From NCBI RefSeq assembly GCF_024346995.1, contig NZ_AP024888.1, positions 62,001-126,000 of the forward strand: DNA of 64,000 nucleotides, read 5' to 3'. The DNA comes from Vibrio palustris. Its GTDB lineage: Bacteria > Pseudomonadota > Gammaproteobacteria > Enterobacterales > Vibrionaceae. Made by a program: the position numbers and the translations under genes. Positions 42,594 to 51,096 of the stretch are shown one piece after another (positions within the stretch are counted from its first letter, which is position 1; every line of letters starts with the position of its first letter). The notes under the pieces were generated by a model. The model did not search any database. It was given only the letters and a program-made list of their open reading frames with translations, and had not been told where the DNA came from.

Positions 42594-42747
42594 ACTGTCA
42601 TTTATCGTGTTCATGACGCTCTGCTCATATAACAGCAGAGCTTCATCGTTAGATAACGCTCACGATTATTTCACTCGCGTACCTGTGTTGAGGTCAGTAT
42701 CATAGCGTGTTATTGATGTATGACTGAATCAACAATGAGAACGTGTA

Positions 42748-43083
42748 ATGCAATACCCACTATGTCCACAGTGTGGCTCTGAATATGTGTATGCGGATGT
42801 CGCCCATCTTGTCTGCCCAGAGTGTGCGTATGAGTGGAACCCTAATGAGAGTGACGCGCAACAAGCCGTGATGATCAAAGATGCTAACGGCACGGTGTTG
42901 TCGGAAGGGGACAAAGTTACTGTTGCCAAAGATTTAAAGATAAAAGGCAGTTCGCAGGTATTAAAAATTGGAACAAAAGCAGTGGTAAGGCGCATTATTG
43001 ATGGCAAGGATCATCAGTTAGATTGTAAAGTTGCAGGGGGAGGTGAAATGATGATCACCGCACATTTTGTTAAGAAAGCCTAG
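42748..43083 (+). CDS. yjdM: YjdM/PhnA-family zinc-ribbon protein
   Basis: The 111-residue protein has an N-terminal zinc ribbon with two CxxC knuckles (CPQCGSEYVY and CPECAYEW) and a C-terminal SH3-like PhnA domain (DANGTVLSEGDKVTVAKDLKIKG...VVRRI). This is the length and layout of E. coli YjdM, formerly called PhnA. It is not a phosphonoacetate hydrolase, and its role is uncertain. It lies between the pectate lyase gene and eda but has its own terminator and is probably not part of the pectin pathway. Confidence 0.93.
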   Translation: MQYPLCPQCGSEYVYADVAHLVCPECAYEWNPNESDAQQAVMIKDANGTVLSEGDKVTVAKDLKIKGSSQVLKIGTKAVVRRIIDGKDHQLDCKVAGGGEMMITAHFVKKA

Positions 43084-43102
43084 CGTATAGGGATAGCTTA
43101 TA

Positions 43103-43135
43103 AAAGCCCATCCTGAAGTATCAGGGATGGGCTTT
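43103..43135. terminator. Bidirectional terminator between yjdM and eda
   Basis: AAAGCCCATCC (43103-43113) pairs with GGATGGGCTTT (43125-43135), with an inner TGA/TCA extension and one bulged G. A-rich sequence before and T-rich sequence after make it usable by the convergent genes on both strands. Confidence 0.8.
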
Positions 43136-43169
43136 AGTGATTTTATTACTAGGCGATGACAAAATGAGA

Positions 43170-43793
43170 TTATTGAATCACGCCTGCGACTTCTTGAACG
43201 AGCTTGGCCAATTCATCCCATTGCTCATTATCAATGAGATTATTTGGAATCATCCATGTCCCTCCGCATGCGACTACATTAGGCAGTGCAAGATAGTCTT
43301 TGACATTACTTGGCTTTACGCCACCAGTGGGCATAAAAGAAACGGGATACACCGCACTGAGCGCTTTTAACATACCCACACCACCGGATGGTTCGGCCGG
43401 GAAGAATTTTAATGTTGTGAGTCCCATTTCCATCGCTTGTTCAACTAAGCTTGGGTTATTCACTCCCGGTACGATAGCGATATTGCGCTGCTGGCAATAT
43501 TTAACCGTGGTGGGATTAAAACCAGGGCTCACAATAAAGTCCACACCCGCTTCAATGGCTTGATCCACCTGATGAGTGGTTAACACAGTGCCAGCCCCAA
43601 TCAGCATATCAGGATAGGCGTCACGAATACGTTGAATCGCCTCTACCGCGGCGCTCGTACGGAAAGTGATTTCAGCGCATGGTAGTCCATTTTCCATGAG
43701 CACTTGTGCCAGTTTTACTGCTTTCGTGGCATCATTAATCGCGATAACAGGGACGACTTTAATCGCGCTAAGTTTTTTATCTAACTCACACAT
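43170..43793 (-). CDS. eda: KDPG aldolase (2-dehydro-3-deoxy-phosphogluconate aldolase)
   Basis: Eda cleaves 2-keto-3-deoxy-6-phosphogluconate to pyruvate and glyceraldehyde-3-phosphate, the last step of uronate catabolism. The 207-residue TIM-barrel has the family's key positions: Glu41 and Arg45 in CAEITFRT, the GAGTV loop (67-71), the Schiff-base Lys129 in TLKFFPAE, and the phosphate loop FMPTGGVKPSN. It follows kdgK after a 12-base gap, so the two genes form one operon with the KdgR-like box at 44797-44816. Confidence 0.96.
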   Translation of the reverse strand: MCELDKKLSAIKVVPVIAINDATKAVKLAQVLMENGLPCAEITFRTSAAVEAIQRIRDAYPDMLIGAGTVLTTHQVDQAIEAGVDFIVSPGFNPTTVKYCQQRNIAIVPGVNNPSLVEQAMEMGLTTLKFFPAEPSGGVGMLKALSAVYPVSFMPTGGVKPSNVKDYLALPNVVACGGTWMIPNNLIDNEQWDELAKLVQEVAGVIQ

Positions 43794-43805
43794 TACTGAT
43801 TTCCT

Positions 43806-44732
43806 TTACATATTAGGCATGAATTCGCGCGCAATCACAGCGCCACGATGTTGAATAACATTCCCAGCAAGCTGGTGGCCAAGTTGAGCCGCGGCTTGAG
43901 GAGAGCCTCCCGTGATTCTTTTGGCAAGATATCCGGCACTAAATGAGTCGCCGGCCGCAGTGGTGTCAACAACATGGTCGATCTGATTCGCCGCAACGCT
44001 GGTTCGTTGCTTTGCATCAATAATCAAACAAGGTTGCGAGCCGCGTTTGATGATGACTTCTTGAATGCCACATTGTTGGGCACGGGTAATCGCTTGATCC
44101 TCTTGGGTATCGCCCCAAAGCATCATCTCATCATCAAAGGTGAGGAAGGCTAAATCCGTGAGCGCCATGAATTTCTGATAAATCTCACGAGCTTTCGCAG
44201 TGGAGTCCCACAACGCCGGTCGATAGTTATTATCAAAGGCGATATGAACGCCGTTGTCGCGACACAAAACGAGTGCCTCATACAATGTCTCTAAACAATC
44301 TGTTGGTAAAATGGCTAGGCTGATACCACTTAAATAGATCCACTTAAACTCAGAGAGCTCATCACTAAGACTGTGCGCATCACAACCACGAAGCCAATAT
44401 TTTGCCGCTGAATCATTACGCCAATAATAGAAGCTACGTTCTCCATCTTCGGCGGTCTCAATGGCGTACATCCCCGGTAATTTTGTTTCTGAAATACGGA
44501 CATGCTGCGTATTGATAGCCTCTGATTGCCACGACGTGAGCATGGCTTTACTGAATGGGTCACGTCCTAGCCCTGTAAAATATGCGGTTTCGATACCATG
44601 TGGCGCAGTGAGCCGAGCTAGGTATAGTGCAGTATTGAGGGTGTCACCGCCAAAGCTTGGCTTATATAGTTCGCCTGCCTGTTGCAGCTCTACCATGCAC
44701 TCGCCAATAATAGCGATGTTGTTTTTTTTCAT
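43806..44732 (-). CDS. kdgK: 2-dehydro-3-deoxygluconokinase KdgK
   Basis: KdgK phosphorylates 2-keto-3-deoxygluconate to KDPG for Eda. The 308-residue PfkB-family kinase starts at ATG 44732 (MKKNNIAIIGECMVEL), with TTTAGGAGATATACC ideally placed upstream; a longer frame to 44792 runs into the promoter. Sequence signatures are FGGDTLNTALYLARL (N-terminal PfkB signature), FDNNYRPALW, and the catalytic DTTAAGDSFSAGYLA near the C-terminus. It forms an operon with eda. Confidence 0.95.
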   Translation of the reverse strand: MKKNNIAIIGECMVELQQAGELYKPSFGGDTLNTALYLARLTAPHGIETAYFTGLGRDPFSKAMLTSWQSEAINTQHVRISETKLPGMYAIETAEDGERSFYYWRNDSAAKYWLRGCDAHSLSDELSEFKWIYLSGISLAILPTDCLETLYEALVLCRDNGVHIAFDNNYRPALWDSTAKAREIYQKFMALTDLAFLTFDDEMMLWGDTQEDQAITRAQQCGIQEVIIKRGSQPCLIIDAKQRTSVAANQIDHVVDTTAAGDSFSAGYLAKRITGGSPQAAAQLGHQLAGNVIQHRGAVIAREFMPNM

Positions 44733-44796
44733 GGTATATCTCCTAAAGTATCTACTGCGAGTTAGTATCTTACAAACGAAATCATAGAACAATATA

Positions 44797-44816
44797 ATTA
44801 AAACTGTGGTTTATTT
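44797..44816. promoter_or_regulatory. KdgR-like operator of the kdgK-eda operon
   Basis: ATTAAAACTGTGGTTTATTT matches the KdgR consensus at 16 of 20 positions and has the same AAAC...GG-TT spacing as the boxes near kdgM. It lies 65 bases upstream of the kdgK start. Confidence 0.6.
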
Positions 44817-44913
44817 ATTTGTGATTAAAGTCTAAGTACAAACCAAGTAAAGAAAAAGTTATTTGATGGGCATAGGTGTGGAGGTTAGTCAGCATACATT
44901 TGGTTATAAAATA

Positions 44914-44936
44914 AAAGCCAGCGATTTGCTGGCTTT
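44914..44936 (-). terminator. Terminator of the kduD-ygjV-kdgF-rpiB-like unit
   Basis: AAAGCCAGC (44914-44922) pairs with GCTGGCTTT (44928-44936) over GATTT. On the minus strand the stem runs into TTTATTTTAT. It lies 35 bases past the stop of the RpiB-like gene, ending the upstream pectin operon before kdgK. Confidence 0.82.
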
Positions 44937-44971
44937 GAAAAATAAGAACATAAAGGTGATTTTATTACAGC

Positions 44972-45610
44972 TTAATCAAGTAACGATTTCACATAGTCAG
45001 CAATATCGGTTTTTTGACAGTGATTGAAAAAGCACTCCTGGAAGCGAGGCCCTGAGACAGCTGTTCTAACCAGCTCTTGATCGATAGAGCGTAACGTATC
45101 GAGATAATTATCTTTGACTACAGCTTGTTTTACATCGTTTAAGATGCTGGCATTGCGTTGTTGAGGCTCGGCACGTTCTTTTGGATAGCCTTCACCACGA
45201 CTACCTGTAAACGCTTTCTCAAAAATATAACGTACATTCAGTTCTGCTCCCCAGCCGAAACCTTTGGCAAACGCTAATGCTAATGCATTACCGTTATTGA
45301 TTTGATTAAACAAGAATGCATCCGACGGATCTAAACAATAGCCACATACCACACCTGGATGAACGTTCAGCGACATCATGGCGCCTTGACCTGTCCCGCA
45401 ACCAGCGACAACAAAATCAACGGCTTGGGAATTTAATAGTAAGCTTGCCATAATACCTAAGTGAATATATGTTAGGTGATGATCATGTTCATCACACATA
45501 CCGACGTTGTACACCTCATGGTGTAATGGTTCAGTCACAGAGGTCAGTTCTTTTAAAATGGTTGGATTTTTTGCGGCTTGGCTATTTTCCATCATCAATG
45601 CAATTTTCAT
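44972..45610 (-). CDS. RpiB/LacA/LacB-family sugar isomerase of the pectin cluster
   Basis: The 212-residue product carries the RpiB/LacAB Rossmann-like core, with VDFVVAGCGTGQGAMMSLN (residues about 62-80) as the conserved isomerase loop, and VHPGVVCGYCLDPSDAFLFNQINNGNALALA following. It is about 60 residues longer than typical RpiB; the extra C-terminal part includes HCQKTDIADYVKSLLD. The gene is widespread next to kduD and kdgF in pectin utilisers. Its substrate is not established; it may act on a keto-deoxy uronate isomer. It is the last gene of the kduD operon, 51 bases after kdgF, with GGAGAA before its ATG. Confidence 0.82.
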   Translation of the reverse strand: MKIALMMENSQAAKNPTILKELTSVTEPLHHEVYNVGMCDEHDHHLTYIHLGIMASLLLNSQAVDFVVAGCGTGQGAMMSLNVHPGVVCGYCLDPSDAFLFNQINNGNALALAFAKGFGWGAELNVRYIFEKAFTGSRGEGYPKERAEPQQRNASILNDVKQAVVKDNYLDTLRSIDQELVRTAVSGPRFQECFFNHCQKTDIADYVKSLLD

Positions 45611-45660
45611 CGTATTTCTCCTGCGGATTAAACCGCGTTATTACTCAATAGCGGGGGTGT

Positions 45661-45984
45661 TTATTCGATAAAATCTCTGCGCATCGGCGTAAAGTTATCG
45701 AGTAATACGCCTTTTTCTAGGCATACGCAGCCGTGTTCGACATTGGGCTGCTTATAAAGGACATCACCTTGGTTAACAATTTTCTTTTCATCACCAATGG
45801 TAAATTCGAACGATCCGGATAATACATAGGTTAGTTGTTCATGCGGATGATGGTGCAACGCACCAATGGCTCCTGTTTCAAAGTACACTTCACAGGACAT
45901 AATATTGTCGCTATACGCGAGAATTTTTCGGCTGACACCGCCGCCTAAATCGCTTAACTCTACATCTTTGTTATATACAAACAT
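45661..45984 (-). CDS. kdgF: Uronate ring-opening protein KdgF (cupin)
   Basis: KdgF speeds the conversion of 4,5-unsaturated monouronates to the linear 5-keto-4-deoxyuronate that KduI uses. The 107-residue protein is one cupin barrel with metal ligands in HHHPHEQLTYVLSG (His46, His48 and nearby Gln50) and His84 in VEHGC. Length equals that of known KdgF proteins. It sits between YgjV and the RpiB-like gene in the kduD operon, exactly where a step between Ogl and KduI is needed. Confidence 0.93.
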   Translation of the reverse strand: MFVYNKDVELSDLGGGVSRKILAYSDNIMSCEVYFETGAIGALHHHPHEQLTYVLSGSFEFTIGDEKKIVNQGDVLYKQPNVEHGCVCLEKGVLLDNFTPMRRDFIE

Positions 45985-46003
45985 GTTGTCCTCTCTTTAG
46001 ATG

Positions 46004-46522
46004 TCACAATGCTTGGCGCGGAAGTGTCTTTTTCTTCTCACGAAAAAGGCGAAATATCGTCAAGCAATTAATGGAAAGTAACGTTGCTTCCAATAAGGTT
46101 CCGCCGATGGATCCGACGATGATGTTATTAATTAGCCAGCATATGGCGCCAAGTAAAAACGCCACTCGCATAGCAATACCTTGCAAGGTAAAGATGGCTA
46201 TCGTGCCTATTGTCATGCCAGAAATCGACCATAAGTCGTACCAGTGTTCGGCGTTGAACCCACCCAACACTAGACCTATCATGACAAAGCCCGCCGCAAC
46301 CCATTTAGACGAGGTATAAATCGAACTTGCGGTACGGCAAGCGGACAATCCGGTACTGAGCGCCGACACCATTGAACCTAACAAAGCAAAGTGAATAAGA
46401 TGGTTCAGGTTGAACAGGAGCATCACCAATTTGAGTCTACCGTCATTTTTTTGATAGAACGTAGAAATGCCCAAAGCAAAGCTAATAAAACCGAGCAATT
46501 GTGCCCATTCATATACCGTCAC
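46004..46522 (-). CDS. YgjV-family inner-membrane protein
   Basis: The 172-residue protein has about six membrane helices and the YgjV-family sequence (AQLLGFISFALGISTFYQKNDGRLK, LNHLIHFALLGSMVSALST, and a C-terminal ICWLINNIIVGSIGGTLLE). I choose GTG 46522 as start because of the TAGGAA about 8 bases upstream; a longer frame to 46561 overlaps kduD. YgjV homologues recur in KdgR regulons of vibrios and may transport a pathway intermediate, but no function is established. It overlaps no neighbour: 16 bases after kduD, 19 bases before kdgF. Confidence 0.82.
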   Translation of the reverse strand: MTVYEWAQLLGFISFALGISTFYQKNDGRLKLVMLLFNLNHLIHFALLGSMVSALSTGLSACRTASSIYTSSKWVAAGFVMIGLVLGGFNAEHWYDLWSISGMTIGTIAIFTLQGIAMRVAFLLGAICWLINNIIVGSIGGTLLEATLLSINCLTIFRLFREKKKTLPRQAL

Positions 46523-46538
46523 AAGCTTATTCCTAGTG

Positions 46539-47300
46539 TTAGCGGGCGAGCCACCCACCATCTACTGCGATGGTATAGCCATTCACATAGTCTGAAGCTT
46601 GGGACGCTAAGAACACACAGGGGCCAGCAAGATCCTCGGGTAACCCCCAACGTCCAGCAGGAATGCGATCGAGTATTTCTTTGCTGCGTTCTTCATCTGC
46701 GCGTAACGCTTGTGTGTTGTTGGTCGCCATATAGCCAGGCGCAATCGCATTCACGTTGATGTGATGCTGTGCCCACTCATTTGCCATTAAGCGGGTGATC
46801 CCCATCACACCACTTTTCGCTGCAGTATAAGACGGCACGCGTACGCCACCTTGAAAAGATAGCATTGAGGCAATGTTGATGATTTTTCCGCCATTCCCCT
46901 GTGCAATGAATTGTTTTGCTGCCGCTTGTGACATGAAAAACACCGATTTCACATTGATATCCATGACGTCATCCCAGTCTTTTTCAGAAAAGTCGATAGC
47001 ATCGTTGCGACGGATTATACCTGCGTTATTAATCAGGATATCGATATGACCAAATTCAGTAACAGCGCGATCAATTATGGATGGAATATCGTCCAGAGTG
47101 ATGAGATTGGCGCGAATATCGAGAAATTTTACGCCCGCCTCTTCGATTTTTTGCTGAGTTTCTGTTGGCTCAGAAAGATTAACTCCAACAATATGGCAGC
47201 CTGCTTTGGCAAGGCCTAATGCCATCCCTTGCCCAAGACCCGTATCGCAACCAGTGACGATGGCGACTTTGTCTTTTAGATTGAATGATTCAAGACTCAT
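46539..47300 (-). CDS. kduD: 2-dehydro-3-deoxy-D-gluconate 5-dehydrogenase KduD
   Basis: KduD reduces 2,5-diketo-3-deoxygluconate to 2-keto-3-deoxygluconate with NADH. The 253-residue SDR has GCDTGLGQG (cofactor loop, about 17-25), LINNAG, the catalytic Ser in NIASMLSFQGG and SYTAAKSG (Tyr-x3-Lys), and the typical KduD C-terminus DGGWLAR. It leads the minus-strand operon kduD-ygjV-kdgF-rpiB-like and is divergent from kdgR, with a KdgR-like box between them. Its functional partner kduI lies 22 kb away in this window. Confidence 0.95.
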   Translation of the reverse strand: MSLESFNLKDKVAIVTGCDTGLGQGMALGLAKAGCHIVGVNLSEPTETQQKIEEAGVKFLDIRANLITLDDIPSIIDRAVTEFGHIDILINNAGIIRRNDAIDFSEKDWDDVMDINVKSVFFMSQAAAKQFIAQGNGGKIINIASMLSFQGGVRVPSYTAAKSGVMGITRLMANEWAQHHINVNAIAPGYMATNNTQALRADEERSKEILDRIPAGRWGLPEDLAGPCVFLASQASDYVNGYTIAVDGGWLAR

Positions 47301-47391
47301 AATTATTTCCTTACTAACGGGTGAAGAGACGTGGACTCAATCTCGATTTGTTGATTTATCTTGTTCCAAAAAAAAACGCTTGGCAATTTTT

Positions 47392-47411
47392 TTTGAAAAG
47401 CCGTTTCAAAA
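47392..47411. promoter_or_regulatory. KdgR-like operator between kduD and kdgR
   Basis: The near-palindrome TTTGAAAAGCCGTTTCAAAA retains the GAAA...TTTC core of the KdgR box (14 of 20 consensus positions). It lies 92 bases from the kduD start and 131 bases from the kdgR start, so it could serve kduD repression and kdgR autoregulation. Confidence 0.55.
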
Positions 47412-47541
47412 ATCTTGATTTGGATCGGGTTTCTTTCCCATTGGATGTGTGAGGTTTCAAAATTATAAAATGGCTTTTTAAAAATACTGGTACGTAAAGA
47501 ACAATTAGATATAATAACGATAAAATTGAAGAGGATTGTGC

Positions 47542-48324
47542 ATGGAAAAATCAACTCAACCTGAAGCGGTATCATCGGTATTAAAAGTTTTCAGTATTTT
47601 ACAAGCGCTTGGTGAGCAGAAGGAGATTGGTGTCTCTGAGCTATCACAGCGGTTGATGATGTCAAAAGCCACCACATATCGCTTCTTACAGACCATGAAA
47701 ACGTTAGGGTATGTTTCACAAGAAGGGGAAGCCGATAAATATTCATTGACGCTTAAGCTGTTTGAATTAGGCTCTAAATCGTTGGAATATATTGATCTAT
47801 CCGCGCTTGCGAATAAAGAAATGCAGCATATCAATGATCAAACTAACGAAGCGTTGCATTTGGGATCCTTAGATGAAAACGCGATTATCTATCTGCATAA
47901 GATCGACTCTGGCTATAATTTACGCATGTATTCGCGCATTGGTCGGCGTAATCCTTTGTACAGTACCGCTATTGGTAAAGTGTTATTAGCTGAGCGTGAA
48001 GAGTCGTTTGTGCGTAATACTTTGAAAGGAGTAGAATTTGTACAACATACAGAAAATACCGTGCGGGACATCGAACAGTTATTATCAGAATTAGAGTTAG
48101 TTCGTGAACAACATTATGCTGAAGATAACGAAGAACAAGAGCAAGGCTTGCGATGCATTGCAACTCCTATCTATGATCGATTTGGTCATGTTGTGGCGGC
48201 GATCTCAATGTCGTTTCCAACTATTCGTTTTGAAGAATCCCGTAAGCACGATTATGTCGCTATGCTGCATACGGCGTGTCGTAATATTTCTGAAAGCCTA
48301 GGTTTTTACGAGTATCCAGTATAG
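47542..48324 (+). CDS. kdgR: Pectin-regulon repressor KdgR (IclR family)
   Basis: KdgR represses pectin genes until 2-keto-3-deoxygluconate binds. The 260-residue product has the winged helix at about 10-75 (SVLKVFSILQALGEQKEIGVSELSQRLMMSKATTYRFLQTM) and the IclR effector domain (EALHLGSLDENAIIYLHKI, IGRRNPLYSTAIGKVLLA, GLRCIATPIYDRFGHVVAAIS). The start at ATG 47542 follows GAGGA; a TTG two codons earlier is less likely. Divergence from kduD and the KdgR-like boxes across the window support the name. It ends in a strong terminator. Confidence 0.92.
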   Translation: MEKSTQPEAVSSVLKVFSILQALGEQKEIGVSELSQRLMMSKATTYRFLQTMKTLGYVSQEGEADKYSLTLKLFELGSKSLEYIDLSALANKEMQHINDQTNEALHLGSLDENAIIYLHKIDSGYNLRMYSRIGRRNPLYSTAIGKVLLAEREESFVRNTLKGVEFVQHTENTVRDIEQLLSELELVREQHYAEDNEEQEQGLRCIATPIYDRFGHVVAAISMSFPTIRFEESRKHDYVAMLHTACRNISESLGFYEYPV

Positions 48325-48334
48325 AAAAAGTGTG

Positions 48335-48366
48335 AAAAAGCCAGCATCTATCGTGCTGGCTTTTTT
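48335..48366 (+). terminator. Terminator after kdgR
   Basis: AAAAAGCCAGCA (48335-48346) pairs with TGCTGGCTTTTT over the loop TCTATCG and ends in six T residues. It begins 11 bases past the kdgR stop and touches the start of the next gene. Confidence 0.9.
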
Positions 48367-48368
48367 AT

Positions 48369-50285
48369 ATGATACCTATATTAAAACGCCGTTTTAAATT
48401 GGGGGTGCGCTTGGGTTCTTTAATAACGCCAAATATTTATGATTTTTTAATTCGTCTTGATCCATTCGATAAAATCCCTGCTGACATTGTTATGTCGTTG
48501 GCTGAACACGTAAAAGTGCGTTATTTAGCCATAGGTGAGCGCATAGAATTCAATGCGCTGTGTATGGATAAGTTCCTTTATATCATTCGAACTGGAGCTA
48601 TTGAGCAACGGCATCCTAATGGACAACTGCGAGCACGTTTGGGGGCGGAGGATCAATTTGGTTTTACATTTTTAGCACCGCTGAGTCACGCAGAAGATGG
48701 CTATCAAGCTACCGCAATTGAAGATTCGCTTTTGTATCTCGTTCCGCATCATCAAGTGCAAAAAGTCTGTGCGGAGCATCCCGAGTTTGCCGATTACTTT
48801 GCTGGACAAGCGAAACGGCGCCTAAACTCCGCCGTTAGCTTTGGTGATGAGGAAGGTGATAAGGGGCTGTTTTATCGCCGAGTCTCTGAAGTGGCAAGCG
48901 ATAATATTACTATTGTTGATTTGGGCACATCGATTCGTCAAGTAGCGGAGCTGATGAGTGGCTGTGATAAGTCTGTGCATAGTTCCTGCGCAGTAGTACA
49001 GTCAGCGGGAGAAGTCATCGGTATTTTCACCGATCGCGATATGACACGCACAGTCGTTGCAACAGGGGTTGATATACATCGACCTATTGAAGAAGTCATG
49101 ACGAAAAACCCGCAACTTATCCAAGCTGACGATAACGTTATTCAAGCTATTTCCCTCATGCTTGAACAAAATATTCGTTGTTTACCCGTCATGCGTGAGG
49201 AGCATGTTGTTGGTTTATTGACGACATCACACCTTGTTCATAATCATAAAACTCAGGCGCTTTTCTTGGTAGAGAAAATTAAATATGCCAGTTCAGAGCA
49301 AGCCTTGTTCGCGTTGAAAGATGAAAAGTATGTAATTTTTCAGGCATTAGTTGAGAGTGGTGTGAGTGCGGAAGTACAAGGGCGAGTGATGTCTATGATT
49401 ATGGATGCGTTCACTCGGCGTCTTATTCAAATGAGTGAGGCTTTACTCGGACCGCCACCTTGTCGATATGCTTGGGTGGTTGCAGGCTCTCATGCTAGAA
49501 ACGAAGTACATATGTTGTCGGATCAAGATAGTGCATTGGTCTTAGCCGATGATGCTAAACCTGAGTATCAATTATATTTTCGACATCTCGCGATACGAGT
49601 CTGCAATGGGCTTGCCGCTTGTGGTTATCCATTATGTGACGGTAAATATATGGCGGCGTCACCGAAATGGTGTCAACCATTGCCAATGTGGAAAGCGTAT
49701 TATAGTAAATGGGTGGCTAGTCCTGAATATAATAAATTATTAAGTATCAGTGTCTTTCTTGAAGTCCGAGGAATTTATGGCGATCTTGATATGGTTGCTG
49801 ATATGCAGCAGCATTTACATCAATGTATTCAGAATAACTCAAGCTTTTTACCGGCTTTAGTACGTGATGCTATTGAAACTCAGCCACCACTGGGTATTTT
49901 CAATAATTTAGTTTTAGAAAAAGGTGGCGAAAATAGTAATACGCTGAATATCAAAAAGTATGCGTTAAATTTGATTATCGATCTGGCGCGTATTTTTTCA
50001 CTGTCTGCAGGTGGGAGTATGACCAGTACCGAGGCGCGCTTTAAGTATGCCGCCCAGCAGGGGACGATGTCCGAAGATAGCTGCCAAAACATCATTGGCG
50101 CTTATAAATTTATTACGCAAGTTCGTTTTCAGCACCAATTACACGCCATTAAACAAAATAAAACTCCTGATAATCATATTGAACCGGATTGTTTCAGTAG
50201 CTTCGAACGCAAACATTTAAAAGACGCCTTTAAAATTATTAGTGAGTTGCAGGATGTCGCTAAACTGAGATTTATCAAGGGGTAA
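48369..50285 (+). CDS. cNMP-binding/CBS/DUF294 nucleotidyltransferase-like protein
   Basis: The 638-residue protein has four parts in order: a cyclic-nucleotide-binding beta-barrel (about 30-140; FDKIPADIVMSLAEHVKVRYLAIGERI), a CBS pair (about 170-300; VGIFTDRDMTRTVVATG, CLPVMREEHVVGLLTTSHLV), the DUF294 nucleotidyltransferase domain with GSHARNEVHMLSDQDSALVL (G-S-x-A-R-x-E...D-Q-D), and a helical DUF294_C domain. Such proteins often pair with a polymerase III epsilon-like exonuclease, as here. The ATG at 48369 overlaps the terminator region and has no clear ribosome site; GTG 48405 behind a G-rich stretch is an alternative start. Confidence 0.88.
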   Translation: MIPILKRRFKLGVRLGSLITPNIYDFLIRLDPFDKIPADIVMSLAEHVKVRYLAIGERIEFNALCMDKFLYIIRTGAIEQRHPNGQLRARLGAEDQFGFTFLAPLSHAEDGYQATAIEDSLLYLVPHHQVQKVCAEHPEFADYFAGQAKRRLNSAVSFGDEEGDKGLFYRRVSEVASDNITIVDLGTSIRQVAELMSGCDKSVHSSCAVVQSAGEVIGIFTDRDMTRTVVATGVDIHRPIEEVMTKNPQLIQADDNVIQAISLMLEQNIRCLPVMREEHVVGLLTTSHLVHNHKTQALFLVEKIKYASSEQALFALKDEKYVIFQALVESGVSAEVQGRVMSMIMDAFTRRLIQMSEALLGPPPCRYAWVVAGSHARNEVHMLSDQDSALVLADDAKPEYQLYFRHLAIRVCNGLAACGYPLCDGKYMAASPKWCQPLPMWKAYYSKWVASPEYNKLLSISVFLEVRGIYGDLDMVADMQQHLHQCIQNNSSFLPALVRDAIETQPPLGIFNNLVLEKGGENSNTLNIKKYALNLIIDLARIFSLSAGGSMTSTEARFKYAAQQGTMSEDSCQNIIGAYKFITQVRFQHQLHAIKQNKTPDNHIEPDCFSSFERKHLKDAFKIISELQDVAKLRFIKG

Positions 50286-50290
50286 TAGGG

Positions 50291-51001
50291 ATGTTTAAGT
50301 TCTTTACACAGCGGTTTAGCTCGGTTCACCGGATTGAAAAAATCCATCAACATCTCTGTCAACGGACAGATTTAGCCCCAGGAATGGCAAAATTTGCCAG
50401 TGTGCCGTTACCTGATATTCATCATTTCGTGAGTGAGAGCTATTTATTAGCGTTTGATTTTGAAACATCCGGAATGGATGCAAAGCACGATCAAATATTG
50501 AGTGTCGGCTGGGTACCGATGAGCGATCAAGTCATGGATACTAACGCCAGTGAAGAGCATTACATCCATTATCATTGCTATGTGAATGCTCGCTCAGCGG
50601 AGGTACACCAATTAATGCCTAACCTATTAGCTCAAGGGCAAGACTTGGATAGTGTTATGGATATGCTCTTTGCCCAATTAGCCGGAAAAGTTGCCTTAGT
50701 CCATGGTGCATGTATAGAAAAAGCTTTTATCGATGCGTATGTTCAGCGTCGTTATCAGTTACCAGAGTTCCCTTGTTGGTGGATAGACACATTATGTATT
50801 GAAAAGCGTCATACGTTTCATGGTCGCACAGACACTACCACGCAGTTACAGTTAAATGAGGTAAGGCAACGCTATAAGCTACCCGATTATGCGGCGCATT
50901 CCGCTTCTATTGATGCATTGGCGACGGCCGAATTATTGAGTGCTCAATTGCGCGCATTGTTTAAAAGTCATATGCCACGGTTATCGGCGGTGATTCTTTG
51001 A
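50291..51001 (+). CDS. DNA polymerase III epsilon-like 3'-5' exonuclease
   Basis: The 236-residue product has a DEDDh exonuclease domain: exo I AFDFETSGMD (Asp56, Glu58), exo II around VHGACIEKAFIDAYV, and exo III AHSASIDALATAELL with the catalytic His. It is larger than RNase T and differs from DnaQ in its N-terminal 50 residues. It follows the DUF294 gene after 5 bases, a pairing common in gammaproteobacteria, often near acetate-metabolism genes. Substrate and role are unknown. Confidence 0.9.
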   Translation: MFKFFTQRFSSVHRIEKIHQHLCQRTDLAPGMAKFASVPLPDIHHFVSESYLLAFDFETSGMDAKHDQILSVGWVPMSDQVMDTNASEEHYIHYHCYVNARSAEVHQLMPNLLAQGQDLDSVMDMLFAQLAGKVALVHGACIEKAFIDAYVQRRYQLPEFPCWWIDTLCIEKRHTFHGRTDTTTQLQLNEVRQRYKLPDYAAHSASIDALATAELLSAQLRALFKSHMPRLSAVIL

Positions 51002-51096
51002 GGGTTGTTTATCCCATATTCTGTTAAGTCTTTCGCATTTTCGGTTTACAATCTCGTTATAATAACCTCTTTAATATTGTGACTATTGAGGTGGTT

